From: Streptomyces sp. NBC_00582
GTDB taxonomy: Bacteria > Actinomycetota > Actinomycetes > Streptomycetales > Streptomycetaceae
Length of the DNA: 64,000 bases
Assembly (NCBI RefSeq): GCF_036345155.1
Contig: NZ_CP107772.1
Span: 7,130,001-7,194,000 of the forward strand
Direction: 5' to 3'
A program made the position numbers and the translations under genes. Every line of letters starts with the position of its first letter. The stretch's first letter is position 1. The notes below the pieces were generated by a model. The model did no database searches, was not told where the DNA came from, and saw only the letters and a list, made by a program, of their open reading frames with translations. Below are positions 25,176 to 34,544 of the stretch, in pieces.

Positions 25176-26408
25176 ATGGAGACCGACTGTACGAGAGACG
25201 ACGCCGCGGTGAACTCCCGCGCGGAACTCGCGGCCATGCCCGCGCAGCGGACCGCGCCGACCGCGCCACCGGCCCCGCTGCCCGCCGGCACCCGCCTGCT
25301 GCACATCGGCCCGCACAAGACCGGGACCACCTCGATCCAGGGCGCCCTCTTCGGAGCCAGGGAGAGACTGCCGGAGTACGGCGTCGCCTTCCCCGCCACG
25401 AGCAGACACCCCATGCAGGCCGTCCTCGCGGCCTGCTCGCGGGGCGGGATGATCGGTGACACCACGCCCACCGAGCGGCACTGGCTCCAGCTCGTCGAGC
25501 AGGTCGCGGCCACTGGCCCGAAGACCTCAGTGATCAGCAGCGAGTTCTTCGCCGACGCGCCGGACGACGCCACCATCGAGCGGGTCGTCGAGCAGCTCGG
25601 CGGTGACCGCGTGCACGTCCTCGTCACCCTGCGGCCGCTGGCGAAGATCATGCCCTCGCAGTGGCAGCAGTACGTGCAGAACGGGCTGCGCATGGGCTAC
25701 GAGGAGTGGCTGGAGCACATGCTCCGCAAGGCGCCGTACGAGAAGCCCAACCCGAGTTTCTGGCGGCGGCACCGGCACGACCGGCTGGTCGAGCGGTGGG
25801 TGCGGGTGGTCGGTGCCGACCGGGTCACCGTCGTCGTGGTGGACGACCGCGACCGCGAGGGGCTCATGCGCACCTTCGAGGCGCTGCTCGGTCTTCCGGC
25901 CCGTCTGCTCCAGCCGGTTCCGGACACCGCAAATCGCTCTCTTACCCTCGCCGAGACCGAAATGCTGCGGAATCTCAATAAAGAATTCCGGGGCAATGGC
26001 CTGCCGGACGAGCTTTATTCGAAACTTATCCGCAACGGCGCCGTCATGCATATGAAGAACGCGTGCAGCCCGACGTCACAGGACGTGAAGATCTCCACGC
26101 CCGCCTGGGCGGTGGAGGCGGCCGCCGGGATCGGCGCCGAGATGGCCGAACGCATCACCGCAATGGGCGTACGCGTCCTCGGCGATCCGAAGCTGCTGTC
26201 CGCCGTGCCGAAACCGGCCGGCCGTGAGAGCGTGCAGGAGCCGCGGATGGCTCCCGAGGTGGCCGCTCAGGCCCTGTACGGGGCGCTCGCCGCGGTGGCG
26301 GAGGCCGCCCCGGCCCGCTCCGCCGCGCGCGGAGTGCACCAGACCTCCTCCAGGGAACTGGTGAGAGTTCTCGGACATCGCTGCCTCAGGCGGCTGCGGC
26401 GTCGCTGA
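25176..26408 (+). CDS. Sulfotransferase-like protein
   Basis: About 410 residues. LLHIGPHKTGTTSIQGAL is the PAPS-binding loop of bacterial sulfotransferases (5'-PSB), and VHVLVTLRPLAKIMPSQWQQ corresponds to the 3'-phosphate-binding region (R and S). The rest is helical with a basic C-terminus (GHRCLRRLRRR). The start is uncertain between TTG 25170, ATG 25176 and GTG 25209. Codons between about 25930 and 26050 (AAT, AAA, TAT, CTT) are much more AT-rich than elsewhere. Since it opens the wall-polymer cassette, it might sulfate a glycan, but acceptor and even activity are unproven. Confidence 0.7.
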   Translation: METDCTRDDAAVNSRAELAAMPAQRTAPTAPPAPLPAGTRLLHIGPHKTGTTSIQGALFGARERLPEYGVAFPATSRHPMQAVLAACSRGGMIGDTTPTERHWLQLVEQVAATGPKTSVISSEFFADAPDDATIERVVEQLGGDRVHVLVTLRPLAKIMPSQWQQYVQNGLRMGYEEWLEHMLRKAPYEKPNPSFWRRHRHDRLVERWVRVVGADRVTVVVVDDRDREGLMRTFEALLGLPARLLQPVPDTANRSLTLAETEMLRNLNKEFRGNGLPDELYSKLIRNGAVMHMKNACSPTSQDVKISTPAWAVEAAAGIGAEMAERITAMGVRVLGDPKLLSAVPKPAGRESVQEPRMAPEVAAQALYGALAAVAEAAPARSAARGVHQTSSRELVRVLGHRCLRRLRRR

Positions 26409-26634
26409 ACATCGCTCATCGTTACTCTCAGGTATCACCCAGCCCCTGTGGAGTTACTCACAGGATTTCCAGGGAGCATCCTCATGGTCCCGCACACGTC
26501 TTACCAATCACCAGCGGTTCAAGGTGAATGGCGGGTGGCGCGCACATATGCAGTGAAGGGCGCTCACCTTGCATCGCGGTAACCGCAAGTGGGACCATTT
26601 CCCCGTTCCCTGTCGCCCCAAGGTAGGTCTTCTG

Positions 26635-28134
26635 GTGTCCCAGCACATAGCCAAGCCCCGTACGACCGCAGTGATCCTGGCCGGTGGTACCGGCCAGCGC
26701 GTGGGTCTGTCGATCCCCAAGCAGCTGCTGAAGATCGCAGGCAAGGCCGTCATCGAGCACACCCTGACCACCTTCGAGAAGGCCGACTCCGTCGACGACG
26801 TCATCGTGCTGATGGCGCCGGGCTACGTGCCCGACATCGAGAAGATCGTCGCCAAGGCCGGGTTCAAGAAGGTCTCGAGGATCATCGAGGGCGGTACCAC
26901 CCGCAACGAGACCACCGAACGGGCCATCGCCGCCCTGGGCGAGGGCCTGGCCGAGGGCGAGGACCTCAACGTCCTCTTCCACGACGCCGTACGTCCCCTG
27001 CTCTCCCAGCGCGTCATCGATGACTGCGTGGCCGCCCTGCAGCGCTACCAGGCCGTCGACGTCGCCATCCCCTCCGCCGACACCATCATCGTCACCCGGA
27101 CGCACGGCGAGGACGGCGAGTTCATCACCGAGATCCCGGACCGCTCCCGGCTGCGCCGCGGCCAGACCCCGCAGGCCTTCAAGCTGTCCACCATCCGCCG
27201 CGCCTACGAGGTGGCGGCCGGCGACCCCAACTTCCAGGCCACGGACGACTGCACGGTCGTCCTCAGGTACCTGCCGGACGTGCCGATCCACGTCGTCGCG
27301 GGTGACGAGTACAACATGAAGGTCACTCAGCCGGTCGACGTCTTCATCGCGGACAAGCTGTTCCAGCTCGCCTCCACCGCCGCCCCCGAGCAGAACGGCG
27401 AGGAGGTCTACCGCGAGCTGCTGACCGGCAAGACCGTCGTCGTCTTCGGCGGCTCCTACGGCATCGGCAAGGACATCGCCGAGCTGGCCGAGTCCTACGG
27501 CGCCACGGTGTACGCCCTCGGCCGCTCCACCACCGGTACGCACGTGGAGAACCCGGAGGAGGTCGACGACGCGCTGTCCAAGGCCTACAGCGAGACCGGG
27601 CGCATCGACCACGTCGTCAACACCGCCGGGGTGCTGCGCATCGGCAAGCTGGCCGAGACGGACAACGCGACCATCGAGGAAGCGCTGAAGGTGAACTACC
27701 TCGCGCCGGTGCAGATCGCCCGTTCGGCCTACAAGTACCTCGCCGAGACCAAGGGGCAGTTGCTGCTGTACACGTCCAGCAGCTACACCCGCGGCCGCGC
27801 CGAGTACAGCCTCTACTCCTCGACCAAGGCCGCCATGGTGAACCTCACCCAGGCGCTGTCCGACGAGTGGGCCGCCGACGGCATCCGGGTGAACTGCGTG
27901 AACCCGGAGCGCACGGCGACCCCCATGCGCACCAAGGCCTTCGGGCAGGAGCCGGCGGGCAGCCTGCTCTCCTCCGAGGCCGTCGCCCGCACCTCGCTCG
28001 ACGTCCTCCTCTCCGAGCTCACCGGGCACGTCATCGACGTCCGCCAGCAGGACCCCACGGCCGCCGCGGGTGAGGCCTCCGGCTTCGAGCAGGCCCTGGC
28101 CTCGGTGCTCGACCGACAGGACGGCGTGGCATAA
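26635..28134 (+). CDS. Bifunctional CDP-ribitol synthase (TarI-TarJ/Bcs1-like fusion)
   Basis: About 499 residues from GTG 26635, which follows AAGGTAGG by 7 bases. Residues 1-230 are an IspD/TarI cytidylyltransferase (AVILAGGTGQRVGLSIPKQL, FHDAVRPLLS, RGQTPQAFKL, ATDDCTVV). Residues 260-480 are a short-chain dehydrogenase (VVVFGGSYGIGKDIAEL, NTAGVLRIG, catalytic YSLYSSTKAA with Tyr and Lys). The same fusion, Bcs1/Acs1 of Haemophilus, reduces ribulose 5-phosphate and couples the ribitol 5-phosphate to CMP. It sits immediately before a TagF-like polymerase, which would use CDP-ribitol (or a related CDP-alditol). Domain identity is firm; the exact alditol is inference. Confidence 0.88.
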   Translation: MSQHIAKPRTTAVILAGGTGQRVGLSIPKQLLKIAGKAVIEHTLTTFEKADSVDDVIVLMAPGYVPDIEKIVAKAGFKKVSRIIEGGTTRNETTERAIAALGEGLAEGEDLNVLFHDAVRPLLSQRVIDDCVAALQRYQAVDVAIPSADTIIVTRTHGEDGEFITEIPDRSRLRRGQTPQAFKLSTIRRAYEVAAGDPNFQATDDCTVVLRYLPDVPIHVVAGDEYNMKVTQPVDVFIADKLFQLASTAAPEQNGEEVYRELLTGKTVVVFGGSYGIGKDIAELAESYGATVYALGRSTTGTHVENPEEVDDALSKAYSETGRIDHVVNTAGVLRIGKLAETDNATIEEALKVNYLAPVQIARSAYKYLAETKGQLLLYTSSSYTRGRAEYSLYSSTKAAMVNLTQALSDEWAADGIRVNCVNPERTATPMRTKAFGQEPAGSLLSSEAVARTSLDVLLSELTGHVIDVRQQDPTAAAGEASGFEQALASVLDRQDGVA

Positions 28135-28157
28135 TCAACCGCAAATAGCCATCGAAT

Positions 28158-28206
28158 TTCAGGCCTCTGTGGCTCCCTGTTTACGGAGAATTCACAGAGG
28201 CCTGAA
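28158..28206 (+). repeat. Perfect 14-bp inverted repeat before the polymerase gene
   Basis: TTCAGGCCTCTGTG (28158-28171) and CACAGAGGCCTGAA (28193-28206) flank a 21-base loop that itself holds CTCC and GGAG. It lies in an AT-richer 124-base gap after the CDP-ribitol synthase. It may be an attenuator or terminator that sets polymerase expression. Confidence 0.75.
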
Positions 28207-28258
28207 GCGTAAGAATCCAGGGTCCTTCACAAAGGATTTTCCGGACTTTTAGGCTTCT

Positions 28259-30382
28259 ATGACCGGCACCCTCCCCAGAGCAGGTTTCTCCGTGATATCC
28301 ACTGCCATTCGCGTGGCCCGGGTGGGCAGCGCGGCCGAGCTGGCCGCGGCGGTCCTCATGATGCTGGGCTACCCCTGCCTCATGCTGGCCGCGCTCGTCC
28401 CGAGCACCCCCGCCTTCGCCGCCGTGGCCGCCGTGACGTACCTGGCGGACCTCTATCTCCACCGCAAGGGCACCTACCTCATCACCCTGCTGAACAAGGT
28501 GAGGGCGGGTCTGTCCACCCGGTTCCTGGTCCGCGAGCTGCTGCTCATCCTGCTGCTGGCCAGGCTCGACCTGTCGGAGGAGCCGGTCTTCTACGCGGCG
28601 ATCGCCTGCTTCACCCTCTTCTTCGGTCTCCAGGCCCCGCACGGCGCCCTGGTCACGCTGATCGGCAAGCGCCGCCAGATGCCGGTCGTGACCCGCAACG
28701 TCGACCTGGCCTCCCGGCTGACCATCCCGGACGCCCCGCCGCGCTCCCTGCTGAGCGGGGCCGGGCGGAAGATGCTCCACCTGGACCTCGCGGCCGTCGC
28801 CGGCCTGCTCGTCTACGCCCTCTCCGGCACCGACCTCGCCGGGTACGTCGGCGTCGGCGTCACCCTCGTCCTCGGCGCGCTCTACGTCGCCCTGCTGGTG
28901 CCGCACCTGCGCGCCCGCCGGCTGCCGCCCAGGCCGGACAAGGTGCTGTCCACGGTGAGCGCCTGGCTGCGCGAGTACCGCCCGGAGACCGTGCTGTACT
29001 TCTCCGGCTCCAAGGAGTCCGCCTACCAGGTCAACATGTGGCTGGAGACGATGGAGCAGCTCGACTCCCGGCCCCTGATCATCCTGCGTGAGCGTTCCGT
29101 GCTGGAGCGGATGGCGCCCACCACGGTCCCCGTCATCTGCGTGCCCGGGGGGGTGCACCTGATGAACATGGACCTCTCCATGGTGCGGGTCACGCTGTAC
29201 GCCGCGAACGTCGGCAAGAACATCCACATGCTGCGCGTGCCCACCATGAAGCACGTCTTCATCGGCCACGGCGACAGCGACAAGCTCGCCAGCGTCAACC
29301 CGTTCAGCAAGGTCTACGACGAGGTGTGGACCGCGGGCCGGGCCGGCCGCGACCGCTACGCCATCGCCGACGTCGGCATCCGCGACGAGGACATCGTCGA
29401 GGTCGGCCGCCCGCAGCTCGCGCCCATCCAGACCTGGGCCGGTGCGCCGGAGGAACGCATCCCGACCGTGCTGTACGCGCCCACCTGGGAGGGCTGGGAC
29501 GACAACCCGGGCAACACCTCGATCCTGCTGGCCGGCGAGAACATCGTGAAGAAGCTGGTCGCCGCCGAGCCCCCGGTCCGCGTCCTGTACAAGCCGCACC
29601 CGTTCACCGGCACCCGCAGCGCGGCGGCCGGGGCAGCGCACCGCAGGATCACCGCCCTGATCAAGAAGGCCGCCGAGCAGCGCGCCGCGGACTCCCGCTT
29701 CCGGGGCGACGCGGTGGCCCAGGGCAAGGCGAAGACCGACCTGATCCGGCTGAAGGCCCGCCTGGAAGACCTCTCGCTCTCCTTCGACGAGAAGGCCGAC
29801 GAAGCGGTGACCAGCCGCGACGGCATTGTTGACATGCGCAAGCACGAAGAGGCGGCCCGGCTGCGCGCCGAGTGGAACGAGGCCTACTGGCGGAGCTTCC
29901 CCGACTTCGAGCACCGGGTGATCACCGGCGCCGAACCGCGTCTGTACGACTGCTTCAACGCCTCCGAGGCGATGGTCTCCGACATCTCCAGCGTGGTGTC
30001 CGACTTCATCGCGAGCGGCAAGCCGTACGCGGTCACGGACTCCGCGGAGCTCGGCGCGGAGGAGTTCCGCCGGCAGAACACCGCGGTGCGCGCGGCCGTG
30101 ATCCTCACCAACTCCGCCGCGGAGCTGGACCAGCTGCTCGACGCGGTGCGCGACCCGGCCGCCGACCCGCTGGCCGAGGACCGCAAGGAGCTCAAGGAGT
30201 ATCTGCTCGGCCCCGACGAGCCGACCTCCCTCGAGCAGTTCAACACCGCCGTCGCGGACCTCGCCCTGAAGGCCGAGGCACGCAACGTCGGTCAGGCGTC
30301 CCGGGCCGCCGCCCTGGACGGCGCGGCCGACGCGACGACCGGCGACGACGCGGGACTGCCCCATGGTGTGACGGCCGTCTGA
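28259..30382 (+). CDS. TagF/TarL-like CDP-alditol glycerophospho-/ribitolphosphotransferase
   Basis: A 707-residue protein. The first ~230 residues hold about 6 hydrophobic segments (LMMLGYPCLMLAALVPS, LAAVAGLLVYALSG, LVLGALYVALLVP). The C-terminal part is the GT-B-like polymerase domain of the CDP-glycerol glycerophosphotransferase family, with FIGHGDSDKLASVNPFSK, VLYAPTWEGWDDN, VLYKPHPFTG and SDISSVVSDFIASGKP. It would polymerise polyol phosphate onto a lipid-linked sugar at the membrane. A helical insert at about 460-540 is unusual for TagF. Start ATG 28259 has no clear site; GTG 28292 follows AGCAGG and may be real. It is the partner of the CDP-ribitol synthase. Confidence 0.88.
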   Translation: MTGTLPRAGFSVISTAIRVARVGSAAELAAAVLMMLGYPCLMLAALVPSTPAFAAVAAVTYLADLYLHRKGTYLITLLNKVRAGLSTRFLVRELLLILLLARLDLSEEPVFYAAIACFTLFFGLQAPHGALVTLIGKRRQMPVVTRNVDLASRLTIPDAPPRSLLSGAGRKMLHLDLAAVAGLLVYALSGTDLAGYVGVGVTLVLGALYVALLVPHLRARRLPPRPDKVLSTVSAWLREYRPETVLYFSGSKESAYQVNMWLETMEQLDSRPLIILRERSVLERMAPTTVPVICVPGGVHLMNMDLSMVRVTLYAANVGKNIHMLRVPTMKHVFIGHGDSDKLASVNPFSKVYDEVWTAGRAGRDRYAIADVGIRDEDIVEVGRPQLAPIQTWAGAPEERIPTVLYAPTWEGWDDNPGNTSILLAGENIVKKLVAAEPPVRVLYKPHPFTGTRSAAAGAAHRRITALIKKAAEQRAADSRFRGDAVAQGKAKTDLIRLKARLEDLSLSFDEKADEAVTSRDGIVDMRKHEEAARLRAEWNEAYWRSFPDFEHRVITGAEPRLYDCFNASEAMVSDISSVVSDFIASGKPYAVTDSAELGAEEFRRQNTAVRAAVILTNSAAELDQLLDAVRDPAADPLAEDRKELKEYLLGPDEPTSLEQFNTAVADLALKAEARNVGQASRAAALDGAADATTGDDAGLPHGVTAV

Positions 30383-30396
30383 GGCCCGCGCCGCGA

Positions 30397-30437
30397 AGCC
30401 CCGTTCCCGGAGACGGCTCTCCGGGAACCGGGCTTTT
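30397..30437 (+). terminator. Terminator after the TagF-like gene
   Basis: A 17-bp stem with one mismatch (AGCCCCGTTCCCGGAGA against TCTCCGGGAACCGGGCT), a CGGC loop and a TTTT run at 30434-30437. It is the strongest intrinsic terminator of the window. Confidence 0.9.
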
Positions 30438-30555
30438 CGGCATTCTGTGATGTGGAACACCTTCCCCGGGCGGGACAACCCGTTTCCCGTATCAACCGTC
30501 TATCGGTTAGCTGGAATGTTGAAAAGGGGGAACCGTTGCGTGATGAGAGGGAAAA

Positions 30556-31785
30556 GTGACTCTTGCGCAGCCTGACGTCACGGTGATCATCGGGGCGTAC
30601 GAAGCGATGCCGTACCTGGTCGAATGCCTGGCCTCGGTCGAGGCGCAGACGCTGGACCCGGCGCGGATCGAGGTCGTCGCCGTCGACGACGGTTCCCAGG
30701 ACGGCACCGGTGACTACCTGGAGGAGTTCGCCGCCCGCGCCCCCATGCCGGTCACCGTGATCCGGCAGGAGAACTCCGGCGGCCCCAGCGGCCCGCGCAA
30801 CGTCGGCCTGGCCAAGGCCACCGGGCGGTACGTGTTCTTCCTGGACGCCGACGACCGGCTGGGCACCGAGGCCCTGGAGCGGATGGTCGCCATGGCCGAC
30901 CGCAACGGCACCGACGTGTGCCTCGGCAAGGTCGAGGGCGTCAACCGCAACGCGCCCAAGTCGATGTGGGGCAAGAACCGCGAGCGTACGGACGTCTTCT
31001 CCTCCAACATCAAGTTCACGCTCAGCGCCCAGAAGCTGTTCCGCCGCGCGTTCCTGGAGCGCCACGGGATGCGCTTCGACGAGTCCCTGTGGACCGGCGA
31101 GGACGCGCTGTTCACGATGGAGGCCTATCTGCGGGCCGACGGCGTCTCCATCGTCGCCGACCACACCTGCTACTACCTGGTGGGCCGCGACGACGGCAAG
31201 CACGTGACGAAGACCGGCAGTTACAAGCTGCGCTTCGACTCCGCGCGCGCCCTGATGGGCCTGCTGGAGCGGATGCTGCCGCCCGGCCCCAAGCGGGACG
31301 TGCTGATGGTCCGCCCCTTCCTCGTCACGCTGCTGCCGCAGTTCGGACCGGTCTTCCTCCGGCAGGACGAGACGATCCGGCGCACCAAGTTCGAGCTGGC
31401 CCAGCCGCTGATGGACGCGTACTGGAACGAGGGCGTCGCCCAGCGCCTGAAGGTCCACGAGCGGCTGCGGCTGCAGCTGGTGGCCATGCAGCGCCCGGAC
31501 CTGCTGGTGGAGGTCCTGGAGTTCATGAAGGCCAAGAGCGAGCCCAGGGCCGTCCTGAAGAAGGGCGGCACCCAGCTCTACCTGGCCTACCCCGGCTACC
31601 GCTCCCGCAAGGCCGGCGTCCCCGACCGCGTCTACCTCGCCGAACCACGCGAGGCCAAGGCGTACCCGGGCTGGCGCCAGACGCCGGCCGAGACCTTCCT
31701 GCGCGGCGCGACCCGCAAGGTGCGGCGCAAGCTGGGGCGGCTGAAGAAGCGGGTCACCGGACAGGGGGGCCGGGTGGCGGCCTGA
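30556..31785 (+). CDS. Glycosyltransferase family 2 protein
   Basis: A 409-residue GT-A enzyme (VTVIIGAYEAMPYLVECLAS, VAVDDGSQDGT, metal loop FFLDADDRLG). The C-terminal half is helical and ends with an Arg/Lys-rich segment (KVRRKLGRLKKRV), as in teichoic-acid primase-like GT2 proteins. It is a paralogue of the 16092-17741 protein over the whole catalytic domain but lacks that protein's beta-rich tail. GTG 30556 follows GAGAGGGA closely. It has its own upstream region after the terminator and faces the pyruvyl transferase gene. It probably decorates or primes the polyol-phosphate polymer. Confidence 0.85.
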   Translation: MTLAQPDVTVIIGAYEAMPYLVECLASVEAQTLDPARIEVVAVDDGSQDGTGDYLEEFAARAPMPVTVIRQENSGGPSGPRNVGLAKATGRYVFFLDADDRLGTEALERMVAMADRNGTDVCLGKVEGVNRNAPKSMWGKNRERTDVFSSNIKFTLSAQKLFRRAFLERHGMRFDESLWTGEDALFTMEAYLRADGVSIVADHTCYYLVGRDDGKHVTKTGSYKLRFDSARALMGLLERMLPPGPKRDVLMVRPFLVTLLPQFGPVFLRQDETIRRTKFELAQPLMDAYWNEGVAQRLKVHERLRLQLVAMQRPDLLVEVLEFMKAKSEPRAVLKKGGTQLYLAYPGYRSRKAGVPDRVYLAEPREAKAYPGWRQTPAETFLRGATRKVRRKLGRLKKRVTGQGGRVAA

Positions 31786-31809
31786 GCGTCGTCCCCGACG
31801 CCCAGGGGG

Positions 31810-33231
31810 CTACTTCGCGGGCTTCAGGGCCCGGCCCATGACACGGCGGGCGCGGCGGTAGATCGAGGGCGCCGGGACGGCCGAGGCGGCGGCCTTGGCG
31901 GCTGCCTTCGCTCCCGCCCGGGACTTCGCCAGCTCCCGCTTCAACTGCGTGTTGTGGGCGTCCAGTTCGGTGATGCGCTGCTGGAGCCAGCCGAACCGGC
32001 TCGTCAGCGAGGCGATGTCCGCGTCGATCCAGGGACGTACGCCCGCCGGGAAGCGCAGGGCACGCAGCTGCTTGTCGAAGGCCTTGCCGCCGTCGCCGTG
32101 CGTGAAGGTGTTCTCCAGCCCGTTCTTGTCCAGGAACGCGGTGAACCGGTCGAACCGCTCCCGGTGGTTGCCCGTCAGGGCACCGAAGTCGGCCTCCTCG
32201 TACAGCTCGGCCGGGTCGAGACCCTCCGGGACCTCGTTCAGCAGCCGGTGCGGGATCTCGAAGTAGCGGCACAGCTCCAGCGTGCGGGAGTCGAAGGCCA
32301 GCACGGTGGCCGGCGTGCCCGCCAGCAGGGCAGCGATGTTGCCGTGGATGCGCGAGCCGAAGGAGTAGTCGAACTCCTTGAGGTCGTCGATCCAGGTGAC
32401 CGGGTCGATGTACACCCGGACCTTGTCCTCCCGGTACATCGGGTGGTCGGGGTGGGTCGGCATCTCGCGGATCCGGCCGGCCGGGGAGTCGACGTCACGC
32501 CAGTGCAGCTGGCGGGCGTCGGTGAGGTTCTGCCCGATGTAGCGCAGGTGGGGGTAGCGCTCATGGGCCCGTTTGAGGATCTTGCTCAGGCCGCCGCGCA
32601 CCGCGGTGTGCGAGCCGTTGGTCGAGATCCTCGACTCGGGGGTGATGGCCGCCACCCGCTTGGTCACCTCGAGCGTGTCGCCGTACATGAACAGCGACGG
32701 GCAGCCGATGATCTCGACGTCCCGGAATCCCATGTCGGTGAGGTACTTCGCGGTGAACTCGCCGCGGACACCGATGGAGGCGCTGTGGTCCAGCACGGCG
32801 GAGACGAAGTCCCGCACGGTGGACTCCATGGACTTCAGCCGCGCCGGGTCGTTGTCCAGACCGGCCTGCGCGCCGACGCCGACCACCACGACGGGGATCT
32901 TCAGCTTCGATATGAGCTGGGTCAGCCGCTTGAGCGGTGCCTCGAACGTCGGCCGGAAGGCGTTGGCCAGCGGTACGACGAACGCGTCGTACTCCTCGTT
33001 GATCCGCGCTGCGGCGTTGACCTGGGTGGCGATGCCGTTGGACACCACCTCCGCCCTGCCTGGCACACTGAGGATCTTGTGTGTGGCGTCACTGAAGATC
33101 AGGTTGCCGGAGTTGGTGGCGAAAACGTCGCGGTGGAGGGCTTCCTCGACGGGGACCACGTCGAAGGGGCTCTTCCCCGACCTGAGGAGTATGCGCTTCA
33201 CAGGGCGAACTGTAGGTGACACAAACTTCAA
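31810..33231 (-). CDS. Polysaccharide pyruvyl transferase family protein
   Basis: A protein of about 470 residues. The C-terminal motif SFGSRIHGNIAALLAGTPAT followed by LELCRYFEIP is the hallmark of the polysaccharide pyruvyl transferase family, together with VVVGVGAQAG and the SIGVRGEFTAKYL region. Members add pyruvate ketals to glycans or act as related wall-polymer transferases. A C-terminal coiled helix (WLQQRITELDAHNTQLKREL) and an Ala/Lys tail follow. The start is unclear: TTG 33231, GTG 33222 or GTG 33201; the upstream 40 bases are unusually AT-rich and probably hold its promoter. Pyruvylated teichoic polymers are known from actinomycetes, which fits the context. Confidence 0.83.
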   Translation of the reverse strand: MKFVSPTVRPVKRILLRSGKSPFDVVPVEEALHRDVFATNSGNLIFSDATHKILSVPGRAEVVSNGIATQVNAAARINEEYDAFVVPLANAFRPTFEAPLKRLTQLISKLKIPVVVVGVGAQAGLDNDPARLKSMESTVRDFVSAVLDHSASIGVRGEFTAKYLTDMGFRDVEIIGCPSLFMYGDTLEVTKRVAAITPESRISTNGSHTAVRGGLSKILKRAHERYPHLRYIGQNLTDARQLHWRDVDSPAGRIREMPTHPDHPMYREDKVRVYIDPVTWIDDLKEFDYSFGSRIHGNIAALLAGTPATVLAFDSRTLELCRYFEIPHRLLNEVPEGLDPAELYEEADFGALTGNHRERFDRFTAFLDKNGLENTFTHGDGGKAFDKQLRALRFPAGVRPWIDADIASLTSRFGWLQQRITELDAHNTQLKRELAKSRAGAKAAAKAAASAVPAPSIYRRARRVMGRALKPAK

Positions 33232-33416
33232 AATAAATTTGTATTCCCTTCAGATTCCATGTGGAACCCGTACACCCCTTTTGCCGTACGCAAAGAGTGA
33301 GCGAACGGCTACGCGGACGGATCGTCCGGGGAGTGGAACTCGCGCGCGGCCCCGGGGCACGTTCGCGTAGATTGCGAGGGGAGTCGGTTCAGCCGCGCGA
33401 GGGGACGAAGAGCAAG

Positions 33417-34544
33417 GTGGCAGGGGCAAGGCAGGCCGTGGGCGAGGCCCGCAGGATCGTCGTCAAGGTGGGCTCCTCGTCGCTGACCACCGCCGCCGGA
33501 GGACTCGACGCCGACCGTGTCGACGCGCTCGTCGACGTCCTCGCCAAGAGCCGCAGCGGCGGCGAACGTGAGATTGTCCTCGTTTCCTCCGGCGCCATCG
33601 CCGCCGGACTCGCCCCGCTGGGCCTGCGCCGCCGCCCCCGCGACCTGGCCCGCCAGCAGGCCGCCGCCAGCGTCGGCCAGGGCCTCCTCGTCGCCCGCTA
33701 CACCGCCTCCTTCGCCCGCTACGCCGTCCGCGTCGGGCAGGTGCTGCTCACCAGCGACGACATGAGCCGTCGCGCCCACCACCGCAACGCCTCGCGCACC
33801 CTGGACAAGCTCCTCGCGATGGGCGCGTTCCCGATCGTCAACGAGAACGACACCGTCGCCACCGACGAGATCCGCTTCGGCGACAACGACCGCCTGGCCG
33901 CCCTCGTCGCCCACCTCGTCCACGCCGACCTGCTGGTGCTCCTGTCCGACGTGGACGGCGTCTACGACGGCGACCCCAGCAGGCCCGGCACCTCACGGAT
34001 CGCCGAGGTGCGCGGCCCCGAGGACCTCACGCACGTCGAGATCGGCAGCGCCGGCAAGGCGGGCGTCGGCACCGGCGGCATGGTCACCAAGGTCGAGGCC
34101 GCCCGGATCGCCACCGGCGCCGGCATCCCCGTGGTCCTCACCAGCGCCGTCCACGCCGCCGACGCCCTCGCCGGCGGGGACACCGGCACCTACTTCCACC
34201 CCACCGGCAAACGCTCCGCCGACCGGCTCCTGTGGCTCCAGCACGCCTCCACCCCGCAGGGGTCGCTCACCCTGGACGACGGCGCGGTCCGCGCGGTCGT
34301 GGAGCGCCGCACGTCGCTGCTGCCCGCCGGGATCGCCGCTGTCGAGGGCGAGTTCAGCGCGGGCGACCCCGTCGAGCTGCGCGACACCGCCGGACACGCG
34401 GTGGCCCGCGGACTCGTCAACTTCGACGCCAAGGAGATCCCCCTGCTGATCGGGCGGTCCACCCGCGAGCTGGCGCGCGAGCTGGGCGCGGAGTACGAGC
34501 GGGAGGTCGTCCACCGCGACGACCTGGTGATCCTCCAGCCCTGA
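33417..34544 (+). CDS. proB: Glutamate 5-kinase
   Basis: A 375-residue enzyme: amino-acid kinase domain (RRIVVKVGSSSLTT, VLVSSGAIAAGL, FPIVNENDTVATDEIRFGDND) then a C-terminal PUA domain (DGAVRAVVERRTSLLPAGI). It phosphorylates glutamate in the first step of proline synthesis and is usually feedback-inhibited by proline. GTG 33417 gives the family-like N-terminus (AGARQAVGEARR); earlier in-frame starts add an Arg-rich stretch unlike homologues. GAGGGG lies about 12 bases upstream. proA follows after one small gene. Confidence 0.95.
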   Translation: MAGARQAVGEARRIVVKVGSSSLTTAAGGLDADRVDALVDVLAKSRSGGEREIVLVSSGAIAAGLAPLGLRRRPRDLARQQAAASVGQGLLVARYTASFARYAVRVGQVLLTSDDMSRRAHHRNASRTLDKLLAMGAFPIVNENDTVATDEIRFGDNDRLAALVAHLVHADLLVLLSDVDGVYDGDPSRPGTSRIAEVRGPEDLTHVEIGSAGKAGVGTGGMVTKVEAARIATGAGIPVVLTSAVHAADALAGGDTGTYFHPTGKRSADRLLWLQHASTPQGSLTLDDGAVRAVVERRTSLLPAGIAAVEGEFSAGDPVELRDTAGHAVARGLVNFDAKEIPLLIGRSTRELARELGAEYEREVVHRDDLVILQP

